A DNA stretch of 64,000 nucleotides, from NCBI GenBank assembly GCA_028222445.1, contig JAOISU010000001.1, positions 1-64,000 on the forward strand. The letters run 5' to 3'. Source of the stretch: Candidatus Pelagibacter sp. (GTDB lineage Bacteria; Pseudomonadota; Alphaproteobacteria; Pelagibacterales; Pelagibacteraceae). The notes beneath the pieces are model-generated. The model had not been told where the DNA came from and ran no database searches. It was given only the letters and a program-made list of their open reading frames with translations. A program made the position numbers and the translations under genes. This document shows, one piece after another, positions 7,906-15,639 of the stretch. Numbering within the stretch: position 1 is the first letter of the stretch; the number at the start of each line of letters is the position of its first letter.

Positions 7906-8848
7906 AGAAGTTCATGTGCTCAACCGCATTTAACATCGTATCTAACCATGTAAGTGGATTTTTATGAACATTGTAAAGTGGCTCTAAACCTAACTGAGTT
8001 AATCTTCTATTAGCAATAAATCTAATATAGTCTTTAACTTCTTGTGCGGTTAGACCTTCCATTGGACCCATTTCAAAAGCTAAATCAATGAAAGCATCTT
8101 CGTGAGCAATGATTGTTTTACAAGCATGATATAATTCACTTGTTAACTTCTCAGTCCAGATACCAGGATTTTCATTAACGAACTCTTTGAATAGTCTAAT
8201 CATAGAATTACAGTGCAATGTTTCATCTCTAACAGACCAAGTTACAATTTGGCCCATACCTTTCATCTTATTGTGTCTTGGAAAGTTAAGAAGAATTGCA
8301 AAACTTGCAAACAATTGTAAGCCTTCAGTAAATGCACTAAACACCGCTATTGTTTTTGCAATGTCATGATTTGATTTAACATCAAAGCCTTGCATGTAAT
8401 CGTATTTATCTTTCATTTCTTTGTACTGCATGAACGCTGAGTATTCTGACTCAGGCATTCCAATTGTATCCAATAAATGAGAGTACGCAGCAATGTGAAC
8501 TGTCTCCATTGAAGCAAACGCTGACATCATCATTAATACTTCAGTTGGTTTAAATACATTCATATAGTGACGAATGTAACAGTTGCTTACTTCAACATCC
8601 GCTTGAGTAAAAAATCTAAAAATTTGAGTTAATAAATTTTTTTCAGATGCTGATAAATTTTTCTGCCAGTCTTTAACATCATCTCCAAGAGGCACCTCTT
8701 CTGGTAGCCAGTGAATTCTTTGTTGAGTTAACCAAGCATCATAACACCATGGATATCTAAATGGTTTGTAAACTGGATTGGCTACTAATAAGCCGTTATT
8801 ATTTTTTGGCTGAACAATTTCAGCTTTTACTTTTTCTGCTACTGACAT
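7838..8848 (-). CDS. nrdB: Ribonucleoside-diphosphate reductase, small (radical) subunit
   Basis: Class I R2 subunit, 336 aa. METVHIAAYSHLL holds the E-x-x-H iron ligands and the tyrosine four residues after the His, the expected radical site. AFTEGLQLF and VRDETLHCNSM supply the second ligand set. It generates the tyrosyl radical used by NrdA to make dNTPs. ATG 8848 is chosen because GAGGAG inside the nrdA 3' end sits eight bases upstream; the GTG at 8857 would abut that site. It overlaps nrdA by 10 bases. No ATP-cone domain is present. Confidence 0.95.
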   Translation of the reverse strand: MSVAEKVKAEIVQPKNNNGLLVANPVYKPFRYPWCYDAWLTQQRIHWLPEEVPLGDDVKDWQKNLSASEKNLLTQIFRFFTQADVEVSNCYIRHYMNVFKPTEVLMMMSAFASMETVHIAAYSHLLDTIGMPESEYSAFMQYKEMKDKYDYMQGFDVKSNHDIAKTIAVFSAFTEGLQLFASFAILLNFPRHNKMKGMGQIVTWSVRDETLHCNSMIRLFKEFVNENPGIWTEKLTSELYHACKTIIAHEDAFIDLAFEMGPMEGLTAQEVKDYIRFIANRRLTQLGLEPLYNVHKNPLTWLDTMLNAVEHMNFFEGRATEYSKASTQGTWTEAFS

Positions 8849-10776
8849 GATAAACACTCCTCGTATTCCGGATCTTTCGCCGCTGTTGGTTTTTGTTTGT
8901 AAACGTTTGCAAGTATATCTGTTGATTTTTCATCATTAACATTTTCTGCTCGCTGAATTGATTTTGATCTACAGTAATAAAGACTCTTCAAGCCTTTTTT
9001 CCAAGCATCAAAATGAATTTTATGTAACTCTTTTTTATGAACATCTGCTGCTAAAAATAAATTAATAGATTGAGCTTGTGAGATGTGTGGGGTTCTGTCA
9101 CCACTTAGTTCAATGATCCACTTTTGATCTAATTCAAAAGCAGTTTTAAAAACATCTTTTTCATGATCTGTTAAAAAATCTAAGTCAGAAACTGAACCCT
9201 GATTAGTTGTAATCCCAGACCAAACATCCTCATTATTTTTGCCATGTTTTTCAAGCAGTTCTACTAAATATCTATTTCTAACATTAAATGAACCTGACAA
9301 TGTTTTGTGTGTGTAGCTATTTGCAGCAACAGGCTCAACTCCTGGAGAGGCTCCACCACAAATAATTGAAATTGATGCAGTTGGCGCAATCGCAGTTTTA
9401 TTTGAAAATCTTTCATTAAATCCATATTCAGCAGCATCTGGACAAGGTCCTCTTTCATCCGCTAAATCTTTTGATGCTTGATCAACATGTTCTTGAATGT
9501 GTTTGAATATTTTTTTATTCCAAACTTTACTCATGACTGATTCAAGTGGAATGCTGTGCTTTTGTAAATAAGAATGGAAACCCATAACTCCAAGACCAAC
9601 ACTTCGTTCTCTTGCTGCAGAATATTTTGCATCTGCAAACTGATCTGGTGCTCTTTCGATAAAGTCAGTTAAAACATTATCTAAAAATCTCATCACATCA
9701 TTGATCATCATCGCATCATCTTTCCACTCATCATATTTTTCTAAGTTTAAAGAAGATAGGCAACAAACGGCTGTTCTATCTCTGCCATCTTTATCAATGC
9801 CTGTTGGTAAAGTTATTTCACTACATAAGTTAGAAGTTTTAACTGTTAGGTTTGCTAACTTATGATGTTGTGGAATTTGTCTGTTCACTGTATCGATATA
9901 GATAATGTAAGGCTCTCCTGTTTCCATTCTAGCCGTTAATAATCTAATCCATAAATTTCTTGCAGAGATCGTTTGTTGAACAGTTCCATCAGCAGGACTT
10001 TTTAGTGCCCACTGTTCATCAGTTTCAACAGCTCTCATAAACGCATCTGATACTAAAATACCATGATGAAGGTTTAATGCTTTTCTATTTGGGTCTCCAC
10101 CAGTAGGTCTTCTCATTTCAATAAATTCTTCAATTTCAGGATGATCAATTGGTAGATAACAAGCAGCCGATCCTCTTCTTAATGATCCTTGGCTAATTGC
10201 CATCGTTAACGAGTCCATTACTTTAATGAAAGGAATAATTCCTGAAGTCTTACCCACTTTACCAATTTTTTCACCAATGGATCTAAGGTTACCCCAGTAA
10301 CTTCCAATTCCACCACCCTTAGCAGCTAACCAAACGTTCTCACTCCATAGATCTAAAATTCCACTTAAACTATCTGATGCTTCATTTAAGAAACAAGAAA
10401 TGGGTAAACCTCTTTTAGTTCCCCCGTTTGATAAAACTGGAGTTGCTGGCATGAACCATAAATTACTAATGTAGTTATAAATTCTTTGTGCATGTAAATT
10501 GTCATCTGCGTATGAACTTGCAACACGTGCAAATAAATCTTGAAAAGATTCGTTATGACCTAAGTAACGATCTTTTAAAGTTGCTTTACCAAAGTCTGTT
10601 AATTTAGAATCTTTTGTTCTATCAATTTTAATAATGATGCCTTTTTCATTTTGAAAAAGTTCAGTGTCATTATTAAGTGAGAATAAATCAGGTCCTTTGT
10701 TTTTAGAAAGTTCGCTGTTATTTGGGCTATACTCGGAGACAGCTTTCTTGAGTGCCTGTGATAGTATTTTATTCAT
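8839..10776 (-). CDS. nrdA: Ribonucleoside-diphosphate reductase, large (catalytic) subunit
   Basis: Class I R1 subunit, 645 aa. Visible active-site elements are GLPISCFLNEASDSL (first redox cysteine), NLCSEITLPT (Asn, radical Cys, Glu), AVCCLSSLNL (second redox cysteine) and the C-terminal CLSCQ swinging pair. The N-terminus goes straight into the ten-helix domain without the roughly 90-residue ATP-cone of E. coli NrdA, which explains the short length. It begins an operon with nrdB and the methyltransferase. Upstream palindromes may bind NrdR. Confidence 0.95.
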   Translation of the reverse strand: MNKILSQALKKAVSEYSPNNSELSKNKGPDLFSLNNDTELFQNEKGIIIKIDRTKDSKLTDFGKATLKDRYLGHNESFQDLFARVASSYADDNLHAQRIYNYISNLWFMPATPVLSNGGTKRGLPISCFLNEASDSLSGILDLWSENVWLAAKGGGIGSYWGNLRSIGEKIGKVGKTSGIIPFIKVMDSLTMAISQGSLRRGSAACYLPIDHPEIEEFIEMRRPTGGDPNRKALNLHHGILVSDAFMRAVETDEQWALKSPADGTVQQTISARNLWIRLLTARMETGEPYIIYIDTVNRQIPQHHKLANLTVKTSNLCSEITLPTGIDKDGRDRTAVCCLSSLNLEKYDEWKDDAMMINDVMRFLDNVLTDFIERAPDQFADAKYSAARERSVGLGVMGFHSYLQKHSIPLESVMSKVWNKKIFKHIQEHVDQASKDLADERGPCPDAAEYGFNERFSNKTAIAPTASISIICGGASPGVEPVAANSYTHKTLSGSFNVRNRYLVELLEKHGKNNEDVWSGITTNQGSVSDLDFLTDHEKDVFKTAFELDQKWIIELSGDRTPHISQAQSINLFLAADVHKKELHKIHFDAWKKGLKSLYYCRSKSIQRAENVNDEKSTDILANVYKQKPTAAKDPEYEECLSCQ

Positions 10777-10809
10777 AAATTTTTAAGTTTTTCAGTTATT
10801 TTTAACAAA

Positions 10810-10856
10810 ACAACTATATGTTGTATGCTAGAACCATTGATACACCATATAAATCA
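10810..10856. promoter_or_regulatory. Two NrdR-box-like palindromes between nrdA and the phosphomannomutase gene
   Basis: Box 1 (10810-10824) is ACAACTATATGTTGT with a perfect five-base inverted repeat around an AT core. Box 2, about 30 bases away (10842-10856), is ACACCATATAAATCA, a weaker match. Paired boxes near three helical turns apart upstream of nrd genes are the normal arrangement for the repressor NrdR. The NrdR gene is not in the window. Confidence 0.45.
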
Positions 10857-10933
10857 TTATTCAACAGAACATTTATAGAACATATAAAAAAAATATCAAT
10901 AAAAAAATAAAATGAATGTAAGAAAGGTTAGCA

Positions 10934-12388
10934 ATGACAACAAAATTAAAAATAGATCCATATGGCTTCAGGGAGTACGACGCGAGATGGTTGTATGGAA
11001 CAGATATTAATAGCCTTGGAATAGAGAATCTCGGTAAAGGTTTAGGCACACAAATTATAAAACATACTAAAAAAACGAATCCGAGAATAATTGTTGGTCA
11101 CGATTATAGGTCCTACAGTGAAGAAATAAAAACTGCACTTAAAAAAGGTCTACTTTCAACGGGATGTAATATTGAAGATATCGGTTTATCCCTATCCCCT
11201 ACTGTTTATTTTGCACAATTTAATTTAGATGCAGATGCTGTTGCAATGGTAACTGCTAGTCATAATGAAAATGGTTGGACTGGCGTTAAAATGGGTATCA
11301 AAAAAGGTTTAACCCATGCACCAGAAGAGATGAAAGAATTAAAAGAAATAACTTTAAATGAAAATTTTATAAAAGGTGAAGGAGTTGAGAAACAAATAGA
11401 AGGTTTTCAACAAATTTATAAAGATGATTTAATAAATAAAAATAAGATCACAAAAAAAATTAAAGCAGTTGTTGCTTGTGGTAATGGAACGGCTGGGATA
11501 TTTGCCCCTGAAATTTTAAGAGGAATTGGTTGTGAAGTAATAGAGCTTGATTGTGATCTTGATTGGACTTTTCCAAAATATAATCCAAATCCAGAAGATT
11601 TAGAGATGTTACATGCAATTGCAAAAGCGGTAAAAGATAATAATGCTGATATTGGTTTTGGTTTTGATGGTGATGGCGATAGAGTTGGAGTGATAGACAA
11701 CATTGGAGATGAAATCTTTTCAGATAAAATTGGATTATTGATTGCAAGAAACTTATCTAAAACTCACAAAAATTCTAAGTTTGTTGTCGATGTTAAATCA
11801 ACTGGACTGTACGCAACTGACAAAGTTTTAATTGAGAATAACTGTGAAACTATTTATTGGAAGACGGGACATTCTCACATTAAAAGAAAAGTTAATACTG
11901 AAAAAGCTTTAGCTGGATTTGAGAAAAGTGGTCACTTTTTCTTTAACCAACCTTTGGGTTTTGGTTATGATGATGGAATAAATTCTGCAATTCAAGTGTG
12001 CCATTTATTAGATAATGAAAACAAATCTATGAATGAGATTATAAAAGAACTGCCTAACACTTTTCAAACACCAACGATGGCACCCTTTTGTAAAGATGAA
12101 GAGAAATATCAAGTAGTTGAAGAGTTAGTTAAACAAGTAAATGAATTAAAAGATAATAAAACTAAAATTGATGACCAAGAAATAAGTGAAGTCTTAACCG
12201 TTAATGGTATCAGATTTTCTTTTAAAGATGGTTCATGGGGATTAATTAGAGCCTCATCTAATAAACCATCTCTTGTAATTGTTACAGAAAGTCCAACATC
12301 GAATGAGAGAAAGAAAAAGATCTTTGATTTTATTGATGATCTTTTACAGAAAACTGGCAAAGTTGGCGAATATGATCAAAAAATATAA
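10934..12388 (+). CDS. Phosphomannomutase/phosphoglucomutase
   Basis: Alpha-D-phosphohexomutase family, 484 aa. The phosphoserine loop is VTASHNENGWTG (about residues 105-116), the metal loop is GFDGDGDRVGV (about 243-253), and a sugar-binding GFEKSGHFFF follows near 333. It interconverts hexose-6-phosphate and hexose-1-phosphate for surface polysaccharide precursors. AGAAAGG about eight bases before the ATG serves as ribosome site. The next gene overlaps its 3' end by 17 bases. Confidence 0.9.
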   Translation: MTTKLKIDPYGFREYDARWLYGTDINSLGIENLGKGLGTQIIKHTKKTNPRIIVGHDYRSYSEEIKTALKKGLLSTGCNIEDIGLSLSPTVYFAQFNLDADAVAMVTASHNENGWTGVKMGIKKGLTHAPEEMKELKEITLNENFIKGEGVEKQIEGFQQIYKDDLINKNKITKKIKAVVACGNGTAGIFAPEILRGIGCEVIELDCDLDWTFPKYNPNPEDLEMLHAIAKAVKDNNADIGFGFDGDGDRVGVIDNIGDEIFSDKIGLLIARNLSKTHKNSKFVVDVKSTGLYATDKVLIENNCETIYWKTGHSHIKRKVNTEKALAGFEKSGHFFFNQPLGFGYDDGINSAIQVCHLLDNENKSMNEIIKELPNTFQTPTMAPFCKDEEKYQVVEELVKQVNELKDNKTKIDDQEISEVLTVNGIRFSFKDGSWGLIRASSNKPSLVIVTESPTSNERKKKIFDFIDDLLQKTGKVGEYDQKI

Positions 12389-12647
12389 ATATTTACTAAT
12401 TTTTATCCTCCTGTTTACCTCTAAAAGTCACGCTTTAAGCCCTGAATATGAGAAGGAATTATACATTGGTTGTTACTCTAACTCTAAGCAATACCTTGGC
12501 CCGGATGGTGCTAAAATATACTGTCAGTGCACCGTTGATAAATTAAGCGCAAAATTTAGTGATGAAGAGATGGATGAGGTGTTTAGTAAAGAGCCTGAAG
12601 AGATTATGGAGCAAACAGCATTTGCGACAGAAGATTGTGAAAAATAA
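12372..12647 (+). CDS. Small exported cysteine-containing protein
   Basis: A 91 aa protein with an N-terminal signal peptide (basic IKKYK, hydrophobic core, predicted cleavage after SHA at about residue 20). The mature part has four cysteines (one in IGCY, YCQC, and EDCEK), suggesting one or two disulfides in the periplasm. The start at 12372 is chosen because a longer frame from 12279 lies inside the phosphomannomutase gene and masks the signal peptide. No known family recognised. Confidence 0.7.
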   Translation: MIKKYKYLLIFILLFTSKSHALSPEYEKELYIGCYSNSKQYLGPDGAKIYCQCTVDKLSAKFSDEEMDEVFSKEPEEIMEQTAFATEDCEK

Positions 12648-12692
12648 TAATTAAAGCTTTTCAAATAATCAAATAATTAATAGGTTTTGAAA

Positions 12693-13835
12693 ATGGAAGA
12701 TAAAAAAAACTTCGGTTTTGGAACACAGATTAGAAAATCCCCTTACTTTAATTCAACTGTTAAATGGGGTGCAACTGGCTTTTCAGTTTACAATCACATG
12801 TATATTCCTCGTGACTTTGGTTCTCCTGAACAAAATTTTTGGAATTTAGTCAATGAAGCAATTTTATGTGATGTTGCAGTAGAGCGACAGGTTGAGATTA
12901 CAGGACCCGATGCTACAAAATTTATTCAACTGTTAACACCTCGGGATTTATCAAAGCTTGCAGTTGGACAGTGTAAATATGTTTTAATTGTTAATAATGA
13001 AGGTGGAATTTTAAATGATCCAGTTTTATTAAGATTAAAAGAAAACCATTATTGGTTATCTCTTGCAGATAGTGATATTTTATTATGGGCACAAGGCGTT
13101 GCGGTAAATTCAAATCTTGATGTTAAAATTATTGAGCCCGATGTCTCCCCTCTTCAATTACAAGGGCCAAACTCTGGAAAAATTATGGAGGCTTTATTTG
13201 GTGAGAGCATTAATGATCTTAAATATTATTGGTTACGTGAATTAGATTTAGATGGCATTCCATTAATTGTGTCTCGAACTGGTTGGTCAAGTGAATTAGG
13301 TTATGAATTATATTTAAGAGATGGCTCTAAGGGAGATGAACTTTGGGAAAAGATAATGGCAGCTGGTAAACCTCATGGATTAAAACCAGGTCATACATCA
13401 TCGATTAGACGTATTGAAGGTGGAATGTTATCTTATCATGCTGATGCTGATATTAATACGAACCCTTATGAACTGAATTTAGGAAGACTTGTTAATTTAG
13501 ATACCGATATAAACTTTATTGGAAAAGACGCGTTACAAAAAATAAACAAAGATGGCATTAAGAGAAAACAAGTTGGAGTTATTTTAGATTGTGAACCTTT
13601 AACTGGACCTAACACTACCTTTTGGGAAATCTTAAAAGACAAACAAATAGTTGGTAAAATTACATCTGCCGTTTATTCACCAAGACTAAAACAAAACATT
13701 GCCCTTGCAATGGTTGCAATTAACAGTTCAGAGATTGGAACGATACTTGATGTTAAAATGAATGACAAAATCATTAAAGCAACCGTTGTTGAAAAACCTT
13801 TCTATGATCCTAAAAAGAAGCTAGCAAGTTCTTAG
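12693..13835 (+). CDS. DmdA-like GcvT-family demethylase
   Basis: A 380 aa aminomethyltransferase-fold protein: YNHMYIPRDFG (about residues 32-42), VERQVEITGPDATKF, GGILNDPVLLRL, WLSLADSDILLWAQG, PLQLQGPNSGK and SRTGWSSELGYELYLRDG, then SSIRRIEGGMLSYHADAD. These features and the length are close to DMSP demethylase DmdA. The substrate-site region differs from what I recall of canonical DmdA (SYGNDM-type versus SYHADAD here), so DMSP specificity is uncertain. ATG 12693 fits AGG at 12682-12684; a TTG six bases earlier is possible. It resembles the 5007-6365 gene but is shorter. Confidence 0.8.
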   Translation: MEDKKNFGFGTQIRKSPYFNSTVKWGATGFSVYNHMYIPRDFGSPEQNFWNLVNEAILCDVAVERQVEITGPDATKFIQLLTPRDLSKLAVGQCKYVLIVNNEGGILNDPVLLRLKENHYWLSLADSDILLWAQGVAVNSNLDVKIIEPDVSPLQLQGPNSGKIMEALFGESINDLKYYWLRELDLDGIPLIVSRTGWSSELGYELYLRDGSKGDELWEKIMAAGKPHGLKPGHTSSIRRIEGGMLSYHADADINTNPYELNLGRLVNLDTDINFIGKDALQKINKDGIKRKQVGVILDCEPLTGPNTTFWEILKDKQIVGKITSAVYSPRLKQNIALAMVAINSSEIGTILDVKMNDKIIKATVVEKPFYDPKKKLASS

Positions 13836-13856
13836 TAAGTCTAGTATTCATAAACC

Positions 13857-13949
13857 ATGTTAACCCCAAAAGATTATATATCCCTTTATTTATTAGTTAT
13901 TATCTTAACGGTTGTCTCAGTTAACTTCATGTACCGTCTCTATTTTTAG
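13857..13949 (+). CDS. Possible 30 aa single-span membrane peptide
   Basis: A 30-codon ATG frame encodes a mostly hydrophobic helix (residues 9-25) with charged ends. No ribosome site is evident, and it could be chance in AT-rich DNA. It is listed because such short membrane frames recur in this window. Confidence 0.25.
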   Translation: MLTPKDYISLYLLVIILTVVSVNFMYRLYF

Positions 13950-14008
13950 TAGCAACCTCTATCTTTAGCTATGAAAGAAAATTTTATTAATCTTTTTGAT
14001 TTGTTTAT

Positions 14009-14491
14009 TTATTGATTATCAAACTTACTTTTTAACTCTCGTAAGTTATCATTTGCAACAGATACATTTTCTAAACCACAACTTATTTTACCCAAAATGT
14101 TAGTTGCACAAAATTTAAATTCAGATCTAACTTTTGTAACACCACGAATTTCATTTGTTCGATATGTAATTGTTAAATACGGACCATCCCAACCAGTGTT
14201 TCCTATAACCATCATTACCCCTGTGCATTTAAAAGCACCCATACCTTCTACATTCATACAATCCGTTTGAAAAGTTATTGATCGATTATCCGCACTAATT
14301 AGCTGAAGACCTGAAGCTTTTTTACCATACGTTTCAGGAATCATTTCCTCAATAAAATTTTGAACCTCTACAGCAGTTCCTTTAAGTTCAATTGCTATTG
14401 GTCCTTCTACAGTGTTTGATGCAGTATTATCTGTAGTGGCACAACTTTGTAGAAATAAACTTATGAAGATTAAACTAACAATTTTTTTCAT
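14009..14491 (-). CDS. Putative lipoprotein (160 aa)
   Basis: The N-terminus is a lipoprotein signal: KKIVSLIFISLFLQSC, with the lipobox LQSC putting Cys at about residue 16. The mature part starts TTDNTASNTVEG and contains two later cysteine pairs. Start 14491 (ATG) is used; a GTG 15 bases upstream would displace the signal. No known domain is recognised. The gene lies on the core side of the tRNA-Thr fragment. Confidence 0.7.
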   Translation of the reverse strand: MKKIVSLIFISLFLQSCATTDNTASNTVEGPIAIELKGTAVEVQNFIEEMIPETYGKKASGLQLISADNRSITFQTDCMNVEGMGAFKCTGVMMVIGNTGWDGPYLTITYRTNEIRGVTKVRSEFKFCATNILGKISCGLENVSVANDNLRELKSKFDNQ

Positions 14492-14580
14492 TTTAAACTC
14501 TACCACTGTTGCCAGATTGTGACCAGACTAAAAAAATATTTCAAGATTATTGTTGCAAACGAATGTTTATTTAAACTTTA

Positions 14581-14630
14581 GCAATTGATTTGTAATCAAT
14601 AGGTCCGCGGTTCGAGTCCGTGCGGGTGCA
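14581..14630 (+). pseudogene. 3' portion of a tRNA-Thr(TGT) gene, 5' half missing
   Basis: The anticodon arm is intact: stem ATTGA/TCAAT around loop TTTGTAA, giving anticodon TGT. The T arm CGCGG-TTCGAGT-CCGTG and the 3' acceptor strand CGGGTGC plus discriminator A follow. The complementary 5' acceptor strand (GCACCCG) and the D arm are absent upstream, so the gene is cut around the D arm. This is the usual remnant left at one end of an element integrated into a tRNA gene. Confidence 0.8.
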
Positions 14631-14636
14631 TCATCA

Positions 14637-14665
14637 CTCATAATCTAACCATAGCAGATTATGAG
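14637..14665. repeat. Perfect 10-base inverted repeat beside the tRNA fragment
   Basis: CTCATAATCT (14637-14646) and AGATTATGAG (14656-14665) form a perfect hairpin with a nine-base loop, starting seven bases after the tRNA fragment and followed by A5. It could be a terminator for the former tRNA on this strand or a recombination-site arm. The rest of 14666-14804 holds nothing I can name. Confidence 0.6.
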
Positions 14666-14804
14666 AAAAAGAGCAGACACCTAGAGCATACACTTTTCAC
14701 TTATTTGGTATTAAATATAGTAAGTAAATAGAGGAACCCAGATACAGAACGCCCCTTCTCATTTATAATATTGAATATAAATTTAAAAGATGGTTCAATT
14801 ATAA

Positions 14805-15083
14805 ATGAAAAAATTTTTTGAAGGAAAACTATCTTTACCTATGTCTTTTTGGGTATTTGGGTTCATAGGTTCAGCAGTAATGGGCTTTGTAGGTATGATA
14901 ATAACTCAAGATATGGGAATGACGAGAGTTGTTGCACTCCCTTGGCATATATTCATGGTGATTGGAGTATGGAGATCATCAAATAACTACAAAGGAACAA
15001 AGATATTTTCTATATTAGCAAAAATAATGCTAGTGGTTTGGAGTTTAAATTTCATTGCTGGATTAATGTTATTAGGAATCTAA
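14805..15083 (+). CDS. Small membrane protein of unknown function (92 aa)
   Basis: Three hydrophobic segments (about residues 14-36, 45-58 and 67-90) separated by short loops, with an aromatic SFWVFGFIGS start. No family is firmly recognised. It is the only plus-strand gene at the start of the accessory region. No obvious ribosome site is seen. Confidence 0.6.
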   Translation: MKKFFEGKLSLPMSFWVFGFIGSAVMGFVGMIITQDMGMTRVVALPWHIFMVIGVWRSSNNYKGTKIFSILAKIMLVVWSLNFIAGLMLLGI

Positions 15084-15168
15084 TCTTAAATTATTAAGGT
15101 ACCTAAAAAAGTTTATCTAAATTTAAATAATCAGAGATCGTAAATAAAAATTAATTTTTATTAAAAAT

Positions 15169-15579
15169 TTATTTACAAAGTGACTCATGTCTTAGATAAG
15201 CTATGGAACCTTTAGTATCGTACCTTTTATCCTCTATCTTGTCTGGATTTTCAGCATCATGGTAAATTATATTACCTTTTCCCATATTATCATCAAACGC
15301 TAAAAAAATTAACATCTGATATCCAATGTCTGTACAGTCTACTTTATGATAAGAAATTGTTGATTTAATATCTGAACCTTCTAAGGGCTTTGTAAAGTCA
15401 CCTAATGACCAATAATATATATAATTATCTATCTTTTTAACGGAGCTTCTATCAAAATAAAAAGCTCCTGTATTATCTCTATTTACTTTTTTTTCTGACC
15501 ACCTAAAGTTTTTAGCATGAGAAAAATTGGAAAAAAATATTGAGCTAATTAAAACTACAAAGAATATTATTCTGCTCAT
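15169..15579 (-). CDS. Exported protein resembling surface-adhesin E domain
   Basis: A signal peptide (SRIIFFVVLISSIFFSNFSHA) precedes a mature domain of about 115 aa. The pattern AFYFDRSSVKKIDNYIYYWSL, then the cysteine of HKVDCTD and the C-terminal ESLC, resembles small surface-adhesin-E-type proteins. ATG 15579 is used; the TTG at 15594 lies inside the conserved leader repeat. Function is unknown, and the family match is by eye. Confidence 0.6.
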   Translation of the reverse strand: MSRIIFFVVLISSIFFSNFSHAKNFRWSEKKVNRDNTGAFYFDRSSVKKIDNYIYYWSLGDFTKPLEGSDIKSTISYHKVDCTDIGYQMLIFLAFDDNMGKGNIIYHDAENPDKIEDKRYDTKGSIAYLRHESLCK

Positions 15580-15614
15580 ATTCCACACTACCAAACCCCT
15601 AATCAGGTGTCTAG
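15580..15614 (-). repeat. Dispersed leader repeat, copy 1
   Basis: On the coding strand the element reads TAGACACCTGATT, then TTTGGTAG, then the start codon 34 bases after the first T. It has the same core and spacing as five other copies in front of unrelated minus-strand genes (19.2, 33.9, 34.9, 38.5 and 42.6 kb). Confidence 0.75.
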
Positions 15615-15639
15615 ATTTTATACTAAAATGCTTTGAAAA

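Noticed and set aside
12279..12371. Upstream extension of the small exported protein
   Set aside because: It lies inside the phosphomannomutase gene and buries the clear signal peptide that begins at 12372.
14581..14630. Functional tRNA-Thr gene
   Set aside because: The 5' acceptor strand GCACCCG and the D arm are absent upstream, so it cannot fold into a tRNA.
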